NCBI GenBank assembly: GCA_015489095.1
Contig: WFMN01000186.1
Coordinates: 1-11,877 of the forward strand
Source: Mariprofundaceae bacterium
GTDB taxonomy: Bacteria > Pseudomonadota > Zetaproteobacteria > Mariprofundales > J009
Direction: 5' to 3'
Length of the DNA stretch: 11,877 nt
The position numbers were made by a program, and so were the translations under genes. Shown here in pieces: positions 1 to 9,476 of this stretch. Numbering within the stretch: the first letter of the stretch is position 1; every line of letters begins with the position of its first letter. The notes under the pieces are model-generated. The model saw only the letters and a list, made by a program, of their open reading frames with translations, was not told where the DNA came from and made no database searches.

Positions 1-392
1 GCCACCACGGCGGCGGCGCCTTCTCCGGCAAGGATCCGACCAAGGTGGATCGCTCCGCCTGCTACATGATGCGCTATGTCGCCAAAAATATCGTTGCCGC
101 AGGGCTGGCTGATCGCTGCGAGGTGCAGGTGGCCTACGCCATCGGCGTCGCTCATCCGCTATCGGTGATGATCAACACCTTCGGCACCGGCAAGATCGAC
201 GAAGGCAAGCTGTCGGGGATCGTCCGCGAGGTGTTCGACCTGCGCCCAAAGGGGATCGTACAGGAGCTCGACCTGCTGCGGCCGATCTATGCCAAAACTG
301 CGGCTTATGGCCACTTCGGCCGCGAGCTGCCGGAGTTCACCTGGGAGCGCACTGACAAGGCAGAGGCACTCAAGGCCGCTGCTGGTCTGTGA
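1..392 (+). CDS. metK: S-adenosylmethionine synthetase, C-terminal part (5' end outside window)
   Basis: MetK joins methionine and ATP to make S-adenosylmethionine, the main cellular methyl donor, in the cytoplasm. The reading frame is open from base 3 and gives 129 residues to the TGA at 390-392, about one third of the usual ~385-residue enzyme. The visible part starts inside the conserved glycine-rich segment HHGGGAFSGKDPTKVDRS, which forms part of the ATP/methionine site. It continues through YVAKNIVAAGLADRCEVQV and ends in the usual TAAYGHFGRE and TDKAEALK motifs, all closely matching E. coli MetK. A GTG at 45 is internal and is not the start. The next gene, ahcY, recycles the SAH left after methyl transfer, so two steps of the activated methyl cycle are adjacent. 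I see no frameshift or missing residue in the visible part. Confidence 0.97.
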   Translation, partial: HHGGGAFSGKDPTKVDRSACYMMRYVAKNIVAAGLADRCEVQVAYAIGVAHPLSVMINTFGTGKIDEGKLSGIVREVFDLRPKGIVQELDLLRPIYAKTAAYGHFGRELPEFTWERTDKAEALKAAAGL

Positions 393-400
393 AGATTATT

Positions 401-551
401 GAACCACAAAGGCACAAAGACACGAAGTAAAGAATAAGGTACTTGCTAAGTTTTTTCACCGCGGAGGCGCGGAGGCGCGGAGAAAAAGTGAGAAATCAAG
501 GATCAAGTCCACACAAACATCTTCCTTTGTGTCTTCGTGTCTTTGTGGTTC
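401..551. repeat. 151-bp imperfect inverted repeat with an 8-nt internal period
   Basis: The arms at 401-427 and 525-551 are reverse complements at 24 of 27 positions, so a long hairpin could form in RNA or single-stranded DNA. Both arms are themselves made of an 8-nt unit: ACAAAGGC at 406-413, ACAAAGAC at 414-421 and ACGAAG at 422-427. A second set of the same length lies between the arms: GCGGAGGC at 461-468, GCGGAGGC at 469-476 and GCGGAG at 477-482. All units fit RCRRAGRC. From memory, similar ACAAAGAC-type and GCGGAGGC-type intergenic repeats recur in many proteobacterial genomes, but copy number cannot be seen here. I find no transposase and no clear target-site duplication. The element begins 9 bp after the metK stop and ends just before the ahcY riboswitch. 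Confidence 0.8.
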
Positions 552-568
552 CAAGTTTCCCAATCATC

Positions 569-632
569 CGCTGAGGAGCACTGCAACGGGTTTCACCCCG
601 CTAGGCTCAGCATTTATTGATAACGGTGCTCA
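569..632 (+). ncRNA. SAH riboswitch aptamer upstream of ahcY
   Basis: This is an S-adenosylhomocysteine-sensing riboswitch, a class known to switch on SAH recycling genes when SAH builds up. Helix P1 is GCTGAG (570-575) with CTCAGC (606-611), 6 of 6 pairs. P2 includes CGGG (587-590) pairing with CCCG (597-600). The P4 pseudoknot is GAGCAC (576-581) with GTGCTC (626-631), also 6 of 6. The conserved core GAGGAGCACTGCAAC (573-587) and the downstream AACGGTGCTC (622-631) match the class consensus as I recall it. The aptamer ends 35 nt before the ahcY start codon. Position, helices and the regulated gene all agree. No good promoter is visible just upstream, so the RNA may start within or upstream of the repeat element. 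Confidence 0.93.
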
Positions 633-658
633 TATTTTTATCCACATAGGAGTATGAG
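629..658 (+). promoter_or_regulatory. Predicted riboswitch expression platform covering the ahcY ribosome-binding region
   Basis: CTCATA (629-634) is the exact reverse complement of TATGAG (653-658). This hairpin would use bases 629-631, which are also the 3' strand of the riboswitch pseudoknot, so the two structures exclude each other. The loop contains the Shine-Dalgarno-like AGGAG (648-652), and TCC (641-643) can pair with its GGA (649-651). The inferred model is that without SAH the hairpin hides the ribosome site, and with SAH the pseudoknot captures 629-631 and frees it. AGGAG lies 14 nt from the ATG, which is long; the weaker GAGA (656-659) at 7 nt may be the real site and also lies partly in the stem. 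There is no U-tract terminator, so control is probably translational. Confidence 0.55.
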
Positions 659-666
659 AATAGACC

Positions 667-2073
<1,407 letters not shown>

Positions 2074-2088
2074 CGCCTGCGCCCGGCG

Positions 2089-2367
2089 ATGAACGCCCCC
2101 ATCGACTCCCTCATTGCCGGCCTCCTCCTTGCGCTGTCGCAGCCGTCACTCTCGATGGCTGCGACAGCGGACGAGGTGGAGGCGCAATTCGACCGCTCCG
2201 GTGACAAGCTGGTGGACGCCGAGGACTGGAAACAGCTCTCCAAGCAGGAACGACGCGACTATGTGCGGGCGCTGCTTCAGGCCTACTCCCCACACCACAC
2301 ACCCGCGGACGACCGTCGAACCACGCTTTACCTCAACGCGATAACTAGCTTATATCATTACAGATAA
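2089..2367 (+). CDS. Small predicted exported protein with one EF-hand-like loop
   Basis: I do not recognise this 92-residue protein as a named family. The N terminus has a hydrophobic stretch (about residues 7-16) and a possible signal-peptidase site after SMA (residue 24), so export to the periplasm is plausible. However, the leader has Asp6 and no Lys or Arg, which is unusual. Residues 35-46, DRSGDKLVDAED, resemble an EF-hand calcium loop: acidic or polar at positions 1, 3, 5, 9 and 12, hydrophobic at 8, but Lys instead of Gly at 6 and Asp instead of Glu at 12. A charged helix-like stretch follows (DWKQLSKQERRDYVRALLQAY), then a tail with no recognisable feature. It starts 15 nt after ahcY, with no clear ribosome site, so translation might be coupled. 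It is probably a real gene; the binding function is inferred. Confidence 0.55.
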   Translation: MNAPIDSLIAGLLLALSQPSLSMAATADEVEAQFDRSGDKLVDAEDWKQLSKQERRDYVRALLQAYSPHHTPADDRRTTLYLNAITSLYHYR

Positions 2368-2425
2368 ATAAAAAAACCTTACCAATCCAAGGTGCTGATG
2401 ATCGTCGGCGACACGCAGAAAAGCG

Positions 2426-2454
2426 TTGCAATCGGAATGGCGACTCGCTATAAA
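2426..2454 (+). promoter_or_regulatory. Sigma70-type promoter, probably of the atp operon
   Basis: TTGCAA (2426-2431, 4 of 6 to the -35 consensus) and TATAAA (2449-2454, 5 of 6 to the -10 consensus) are separated by exactly 17 bp. Transcription would start near 2461, about 70 nt before the preferred atpI start. This is the best promoter-like pair I see in the window, and it lies immediately before the nine-gene atp operon. Its presence argues against a TTG at 2426 being the atpI start codon, because that TTG is the -35 box. It has not been tested. Confidence 0.65.
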
Positions 2455-2530
2455 TCGCCGCGCTGGACGGACGGGGCATCCTTTGGATAGCGCACAGCAC
2501 AGCCATTCCGAGGGGAGATTCCACACAGTA

Positions 2531-2905
2531 TTGAAGGCGCAGGCGGCGGCGGTGATCGTGGCTGCCGCGGCGGGTCTGCTGGCAGGTGATCCGCGGATCG
2601 CGCTGTCGGCGGGTTGCGGCGCGCTGATCATGCTGGCCGTCAACGGCCTGTTAGCACAGCGAATCTCGGCATGGAGCCGTCAGGAGGGGCAACCGAACAG
2701 GCGCTCGGTCGGCACGGCCGCCGCCCGTTTCGCCATGGTGGCGCTGCTCTTGGTGGCCGCCTTCCACGCCGGGCTGTGGCTACCCGCGGTGGCCGGCGGA
2801 ATGCTGGTCGCACAGCTTGCGGTCTATGTCACGGGCTTTTTGCTGCTGGTCAAACCGGACGAGATTCGGCAAGAGAAAAAGGACACAGAGGGAGAAACAG
2901 TTTGA
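2531..2905 (+). CDS. atpI: F1Fo ATP synthase accessory protein I
   Basis: AtpI is a small membrane protein encoded first in many atp operons; in studied bacteria it helps assembly of the c ring and is not part of the finished enzyme. The preferred TTG start gives 124 residues, close to the 126 of E. coli. Four hydrophobic segments are visible: VIVAAAAGLLAG, IALSAGCGALIMLAVNGLLA, FAMVALLLVAAFHAGLWL, and a last one ending VYVTGFLLLV. A charged tail follows (KPDEIRQEKKD). Identification rests on this pattern, the size and the position before atpB. The start is uncertain. TTG at 2531 has AGGGGAG (2511-2517) 13 nt upstream, which is long. A TTG at 2483 would add 16 residues, and the frame stays open back to 2426 inside the promoter. 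The stop overlaps the atpB start. Confidence 0.8.
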   Translation: MKAQAAAVIVAAAAGLLAGDPRIALSAGCGALIMLAVNGLLAQRISAWSRQEGQPNRRSVGTAAARFAMVALLLVAAFHAGLWLPAVAGGMLVAQLAVYVTGFLLLVKPDEIRQEKKDTEGETV

Positions 2906-3723
2906 CTGAACAGGGTCACGAAAGCGGAATCGCAGGTCACCTCCATTACTGGACGCTGCACCTTAGCGATAGCAACCCCTTCCTGCAGATTCACTTGGAT
3001 ACCATGCTGCTCACCATCGTCATCGCGGCGGCGATGGTCTGGTTCTCCAAACGGCTGGGTGCGCAGCTGACATCGGGCGCCCCAACCGGCGCGCAGAACT
3101 TCGTCGAGTCGATCATCGAGTTTGTCAACCAGACCGTCAGCGACAACTTCCCCTCCAAAAACCCGCTGATCGCCCCGTTGGCGCTCACCATCTTCGTGTT
3201 TGTCTTCCTATGCAACACCATGGATATCCTGCCGGCGTTCCTGATGGGGCACATCGCCTCGCTGTTCGGCATCCCCCACTTCCGCCCGGTACCCACCAAC
3301 GACCTCAACCTGCCGGCGGCGATGGCGGTCAGCGTCTTCGCCATGGTGCTCTACTACGAGTTCAAGCTCAAGCCCGTCCACTTCTGCAAGGAGCTGCTGT
3401 TCGAGCCCTTTACCAACTTGGTTCCCGCGCCGCTCAAGCCGATCGTGATGCCGATCAACCTGATCCTCAAGATCGTGGAAGAGCTGGCCAAACCGCTCTC
3501 CCTCGCCTTCCGACTTTTCGGCAACATGTTCGCCGGCGAGGTGATCTTCCTGCTGATCGCCTTCCTGCTCTTGGGCGGCGGCACCATCGGCATGATCTCC
3601 GGCTTCTTCGTCGGGCTGGGATGGAGCATGTTCCACCTCTTCATCGGCCTGCTGCAAGCCTTCATCTTCATGATTCTGACGATTGTTTACCTCTCCATCG
3701 CCCATCAGGCGCCGGAGCACTGA
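2902..3723 (+). CDS. atpB: F1Fo ATP synthase subunit a
   Basis: Subunit a forms the two half-channels that carry protons to and from the rotating c ring in the cytoplasmic membrane. The protein has 273 residues (E. coli 271), with several hydrophobic helices. The essential arginine is Arg204 in FRLFGNMFAGE, with Glu213 nine residues on, matching E. coli Arg210 and Glu219. His245 and Gln252 in FHLFIGLLQAFIFM match the E. coli residues of the same number. The start is TTG at 2902, inside the atpI stop region (TTGA, 4-nt overlap), with GAGGGAG at 2888-2894, 7 nt upstream. This gives MTEQGHESG, a sensible soluble N terminus. The frame stays open back to 2614, but that part overlaps atpI and does not resemble AtpB. 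The overlap suggests translational coupling. Confidence 0.96.
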   Translation: MTEQGHESGIAGHLHYWTLHLSDSNPFLQIHLDTMLLTIVIAAAMVWFSKRLGAQLTSGAPTGAQNFVESIIEFVNQTVSDNFPSKNPLIAPLALTIFVFVFLCNTMDILPAFLMGHIASLFGIPHFRPVPTNDLNLPAAMAVSVFAMVLYYEFKLKPVHFCKELLFEPFTNLVPAPLKPIVMPINLILKIVEELAKPLSLAFRLFGNMFAGEVIFLLIAFLLLGGGTIGMISGFFVGLGWSMFHLFIGLLQAFIFMILTIVYLSIAHQAPEH

Positions 3724-3742
3724 GTTTTCACCTATCCATACC

Positions 3743-3769
3743 AAAAAATAAAAAAAGGAGTTAATCACT
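3743..3769 (+). promoter_or_regulatory. A-rich ribosome-binding region of atpE
   Basis: The 46-nt gap between atpB and atpE contains a run of nearly pure A (3743-3756) leading into AAGGAG (3755-3760), 9 nt before the ATG. It is an unusually unstructured, strong-looking translation start for this GC-rich operon. Subunit c is needed in about ten copies per enzyme, so a strong atpE start fits the known stoichiometry; E. coli atpE also has an enhanced start region. The effect here is inferred. Confidence 0.7.
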
Positions 3770-4021
3770 ATGGATGCATCTACTATCATTACCGCGGCAA
3801 CTGCCATCTCGGTCGGCCTGATCTTGGCCGCAGCAGGTCTTGGATCCGCAATCGGTTGGGGCTTGATCACCTCCAAGACCCTCGAGGGTATCGCGCGCCA
3901 GCCGGAGATGCGGCCGCAACTGATGTTCAACATGTTCATCTTTGCCGGCTTGATGGAATCCTTCCCCTTCATTATCATGGCCTTCGCCCTCTGGTTCCTG
4001 TTCGCCAACCCGTTCATTTAA
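3770..4021 (+). CDS. atpE: F1Fo ATP synthase subunit c
   Basis: Subunit c forms the membrane rotor ring, each copy carrying one ion per turn. The 83-residue protein is a helical hairpin: helix 1 through AAGLGSAIGWG, the cytoplasmic loop with the conserved Arg43-Gln44-Pro45 that contacts the F1 stalk, and helix 2 with the carrier Glu63 in GLMESFPF. Aligned to E. coli, Glu63 replaces Asp61 and Pro66 matches Pro64. Trp30 falls where E. coli has Ile28 and where sodium-type rings have the ligand Gln32, which argues for proton coupling even though Ser64 follows the Glu. The ATG at 3770 has AAGGAG 9 nt upstream. It lies between atpB and atpF as in other proteobacteria. Confidence 0.97.
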   Translation: MDASTIITAATAISVGLILAAAGLGSAIGWGLITSKTLEGIARQPEMRPQLMFNMFIFAGLMESFPFIIMAFALWFLFANPFI

Positions 4022-4062
4022 GGCAGGGAAGCTAGCAATCCAAACGATAACAAGGAGAAGCC

Positions 4063-4545
4063 ATGAGCATTGACTTAACCTTTATCGGGCAGATCGTGGT
4101 GTTTCTCACCTTGGTCTGGTTGATGAAAAAACATCTCTACGGCCCGATGAACGAGCTGATGGAGGCGCGTTCGCGCAAGATTGCCGAGGGGCTGGCCGCG
4201 GCCGAAGCGGGTCAGGACGCCAAGGCACGGGCGGAGGCTGAGGTCGAGAAACAGTTGGCCAAGGCGCGCCGCGATGCGCAGGCGATTCTCTCCAAGGCGG
4301 AGAGCCGTGCCGCCGAGATCAACGAAGAGGCGGTACACAAGGCGCGCAGCGATGCCGAGCAGATCATCGCCGCCGGCAAGGAGGAGATCGAAGCCGCCGT
4401 TGAGCGAGCCCGTCAAGAGCTGCGCAGCGAGGTGGCGTCCATCGCGCTCAGCGCCGCCGAGCAGATTGTGCAGGCAGAGCTTGATGCCAAACGGCACACT
4501 GCGCTGATTGAGTCCATCATCGAACGCGAGTATCAGCAGGCATGA
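4063..4545 (+). CDS. atpF: F1Fo ATP synthase subunit b
   Basis: Subunit b forms the peripheral stalk that holds F1 against rotation. The 160-residue protein has one N-terminal membrane helix (about residues 6-22, FIGQIVVFLTLVWLM). A long, charged Ala/Glu/Lys/Arg-rich helix follows (about 30-145), expected to form the right-handed coiled coil of the b dimer. The C-terminal end (RHTALIESIIERE) is where subunit delta would bind. Length is close to E. coli AtpF (156). The ATG at 4063 has AAGGAG at 4052-4057, 5 nt upstream. The stop overlaps the atpH start as ATGA (4542-4545), suggesting coupled translation of the two stalk subunits. Only one b-type gene is present, so this is a homodimer type rather than a b/b' pair. 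Confidence 0.97.
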   Translation: MSIDLTFIGQIVVFLTLVWLMKKHLYGPMNELMEARSRKIAEGLAAAEAGQDAKARAEAEVEKQLAKARRDAQAILSKAESRAAEINEEAVHKARSDAEQIIAAGKEEIEAAVERARQELRSEVASIALSAAEQIVQAELDAKRHTALIESIIEREYQQA

Positions 4546-5069
4546 GCTCGGAAGCTGCCGTAGCAAGGCGCTACGCCCGCGCACTCTACGAGCTGATCGC
4601 CGAGGGCGGTGAGCAACTGCAAGCACCGCTGCTGCAACTGGCGGAAGCGGCCAAGGTGGATGAGGTGGCGGCGCTTTTGGAACGCACATCGGTTCCGGCA
4701 TCGGCCAAGGTGAAGGTGCTCACCGCGATCGTCAAGGAGCTGCCCGCCGAACTCGGGCGCCTACTCGATCTGCTGGCCGCGCGCGGCAAACTGTCGCTGC
4801 TGCCGGAGATCGGCGCGCAGACCACGGCGCTGTTGCAGGCCGATGCCGACGCGATCGATGTCGAGCTGATCACCGCCGTCAAGGTGCCGGCCGCCGTCCG
4901 TAACAAGATCGCCGCCGCGCTGGAGTCGGTGGTCGGCAAGAAGCTGAAGGTCACCGCGCACCAAAACAAGACGATCATCGGCGGCTTTATCGTCAACATC
5001 GGCGACCGCCGCATCGACCATTCGATCCGCACCCGGCTCAACGGGATGCGCGCGGCGCTGGCGGGCTGA
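4542..5069 (+). CDS. atpH: F1Fo ATP synthase subunit delta
   Basis: Subunit delta (the bacterial OSCP) links the top of the F1 alpha3beta3 head to the b stalk. The 175-residue protein matches the family length (E. coli 177). It shows the usual N-terminal segment ARRYARALYELI (about residues 8-19), a helical N-domain, and the conserved C-terminal block KTIIGGFIVNIGDRRIDHSIRTRL near residues 144-168. The last part of that block is the region expected to contact subunit b. The ATG lies inside the atpF stop (4-nt overlap). It is followed by an 79-nt gap before atpA, the longest gap between structural genes of this operon. Confidence 0.96.
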   Translation: MSSEAAVARRYARALYELIAEGGEQLQAPLLQLAEAAKVDEVAALLERTSVPASAKVKVLTAIVKELPAELGRLLDLLAARGKLSLLPEIGAQTTALLQADADAIDVELITAVKVPAAVRNKIAAALESVVGKKLKVTAHQNKTIIGGFIVNIGDRRIDHSIRTRLNGMRAALAG

Positions 5070-5148
5070 CCCTTCTTGCCTGCCCACGAAACAACCATTA
5101 TGAAAACAACCATTTCCTCACGGAAATCGACACTATTGAGGTATTCAC
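5070..5148 (+). promoter_or_regulatory. atpH-atpA leader with direct repeat and alternative hairpins
   Basis: This 79-nt gap holds an 11-nt direct repeat, AAACAACCATT, at 5089-5099 and 5104-5114 (15-nt offset). A 6-bp hairpin can form from ATTTCC (5112-5117) and GGAAAT (5122-5127) with loop TCAC. A second pairing, CCTCA (5116-5120) with TGAGG (5137-5141), would cover the atpA ribosome site GAGG (5138-5141, 7 nt before the ATG). The two pairings share bases 5116-5117 and cannot coexist. A role in setting atpA translation is inferred only; the stems are short. Confidence 0.35.
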
Positions 5149-6693
<1,545 letters not shown>

Positions 6694-6703
6694 GTAGCAG
6701 TAG

Positions 6704-7561
6704 ATGGCTTCTGCCAAAGAGATCCGCGGCCAGATCAAGGCGGTGCAAAACACCGCCAAGATCACCAAGGCGATGGAGATGGTGGCCGCATCCAAGATGC
6801 GCAAGGCACAGGATCGCGCCAGCGACGCCAAGGCCTACGCCGAGGGGATCAAACGCATCATCCACAACCTGACCCAATCCCACCCCGAATACGCCCACCC
6901 CTTTCTGGTGGAACGCGGGCAGGTCAAGCGGGTCGGCATCATCATTGTCACCACCGATAAGGGGTTGTGCGGCGGCCTCAACAGCAACGAGTTCCGGCAC
7001 ACGCTGGAGCTGATGAAGCAGCAGACCGTGGATGTCGATCTCTTCACCATCGGGCGGCGCGGGGAATCCTTCGCGAAGCGGATCGGCGCCAAAAACCTCG
7101 CCAGCAAGCAAGATGTGACCGACGCCGCCCAGATCAGCGAGATCCTCGGTGTGGCCAAGGTGGCGATGGACGCCTACTTGGATGGCACCCTAGATCGGGT
7201 CTATCTGGTCTCCAACCTGTTTATCAACACCATGACGCAACAGCCGCAGTCGATGCAACTGCTCCCCTGCCCCGTCGCCGAGGAGAAGACCCGCGACCAG
7301 TATTGGGACTACCTCTACGAGCCCGACAGCAAAGAGGTGTTGGACGGGCTGCTCAACCGCTATGTCGAGTCGCTGATCTTCAACGCCGTGATCGAGAACA
7401 AGGCGTGCGAACACTCCGCCCGCATGGTGGCCATGAAGGCCGCCACCGACAACGCCAACGCCATGGTCGGAGAGCTTCGCACCACCTACAACAAGGCGCG
7501 TCAGGCCGCGATCACCCAAGAGATCGCCGAGATCTGTGCCGGCAGCGCCGCAACAAGTTAA
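6704..7561 (+). CDS. atpG: F1Fo ATP synthase subunit gamma
   Basis: Gamma is the central shaft that turns with the c ring and drives conformational change in the beta subunits. The 285-residue protein (E. coli 287) has the two long shaft helices at its ends. The N-terminal one shows EIRGQIKAVQNTAKITKAMEMVAASKM (about 6-32), and the C-terminal one shows ARMVAMKAATDNANAM and TTYNKARQAAITQEI. Between them lies the globular domain with the conserved TDKGLCGGLN near 84-93. There is no extra redox-regulatory insertion of the chloroplast type. The ribosome site is weak (AGG overlapping the atpA stop), so coupling to atpA translation is likely. atpD follows after 20 nt. Confidence 0.97.
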   Translation: MASAKEIRGQIKAVQNTAKITKAMEMVAASKMRKAQDRASDAKAYAEGIKRIIHNLTQSHPEYAHPFLVERGQVKRVGIIIVTTDKGLCGGLNSNEFRHTLELMKQQTVDVDLFTIGRRGESFAKRIGAKNLASKQDVTDAAQISEILGVAKVAMDAYLDGTLDRVYLVSNLFINTMTQQPQSMQLLPCPVAEEKTRDQYWDYLYEPDSKEVLDGLLNRYVESLIFNAVIENKACEHSARMVAMKAATDNANAMVGELRTTYNKARQAAITQEIAEICAGSAATS

Positions 7562-7581
7562 TTTTAGAGAGGTCATAAATT

Positions 7582-8973
<1,392 letters not shown>

Positions 8974-8976
8974 GCG

Positions 8977-9384
8977 ATGAGCGTCCCTGTGTTAGTTGCC
9001 ACCGCCGAACGCGAGGTCTATCGCGGCGATGCGGACTTTCTGGTCGCCCCGGGCGCAGCCGGCGAGCTCGGCATCATGCCCAAGCACACCCCGCTGCTGA
9101 GCGCGTTGCAGCCGGGCGAACTGCGCATCCATCTGGGCGACCACCTCGACGAGGTCTTCGTTTCCGGTGGCTTCATCGAGGTGCAGCCCGATATGATCAC
9201 CGTGCTGGCTGACTCCGCCGAACGGGCGGCCGATATCGACGAGGCCGCCGCTGCCGAGGCGGCGCGGCGCGCGGAAGAGATGCGCGACAGCAACAACGGT
9301 GATATCGACTACGCCCGCGCCAGCGCGGAGATCGCCATCACCGCCGCTCGGCTGGAGTTCCTCAAAAAACGAAAGAAACGCTGA
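8977..9384 (+). CDS. atpC: F1Fo ATP synthase subunit epsilon
   Basis: Epsilon binds gamma and the c ring at the foot of the central stalk and can brake ATP hydrolysis. The 135-residue protein (E. coli 139) has the N-terminal ten-strand beta sandwich, seen in EREVYRGDADFLVAPGAAGELGIMPKHTPLLSAL and in VSGGFIEVQPDMITVLAD. A C-terminal helical hairpin follows (about 88-130), Ala/Glu/Arg-rich and ending KKRKKR. Both helices of the inhibitory arm appear present. It begins 3 nt after the atpD stop and is the last gene before the intrinsic terminator at 9422. Confidence 0.96.
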   Translation: MSVPVLVATAEREVYRGDADFLVAPGAAGELGIMPKHTPLLSALQPGELRIHLGDHLDEVFVSGGFIEVQPDMITVLADSAERAADIDEAAAAEAARRAEEMRDSNNGDIDYARASAEIAITAARLEFLKKRKKR

Positions 9385-9421
9385 CCACATCGGTTTGCGA
9401 TCGATACCGTTGATCACCAAG

Positions 9422-9448
9422 AAGGGTCGCAGCGATGCGACCCTTTTT
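9422..9448 (+). terminator. Intrinsic terminator after the atp operon
   Basis: AAGGGTCGC (9422-9430) and GCGACCCTT (9437-9445) form a perfect 9-bp stem with a 6-nt loop, followed by a short T run (9444-9448, partly in the stem base). It sits 38 bp after the atpC stop and 29 bp before glmU. The T run is only five long, so some read-through into glmU-glmS is plausible. I see no convincing promoter between this hairpin and glmU. Confidence 0.85.
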
Positions 9449-9476
9449 GCGTAAGGGATCCGTAGGAGTCCGAAGA

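Noticed and set aside
461..484. CRISPR or microsatellite-type array in the metK-ahcY gap
   Set aside because: The units are 8 nt, contiguous and without spacers, and they are better explained as part of the 151-bp inverted-repeat element.
530..568. A promoter for ahcY just upstream of the riboswitch
   Set aside because: TTGTGG at 543-548 and nearby AT-poor segments do not give a -35/-10 pair at acceptable spacing; bases there also belong to the repeat arm.
2370..2393. Possible minus-strand terminator (ACCTT/AAGGT stem, 2376-2380 with 2389-2393, next to A7)
   Set aside because: The stem is only 5 bp and there is no minus-strand gene nearby that would need it. On the plus strand no T run follows the stem.
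2614..2901. Upstream extension of the atpB frame
   Set aside because: It overlaps atpI in another frame, encodes a low-complexity Arg/Gly/His-rich sequence unlike AtpB, and the TTG at 2902 has a good ribosome site.
3770..4021. A sodium-translocating ATP synthase, suggested by Glu63-Ser64 in subunit c
   Set aside because: The helix-1 Gln ligand of sodium rings is replaced by Trp30, so the sodium site is incomplete.
9435..9476. Extended GlmU start at ATG 9435
   Set aside because: The codon lies in the terminator stem-loop and has no ribosome site; ATG 9477 has AGGAG 8 nt upstream and gives the usual N terminus.
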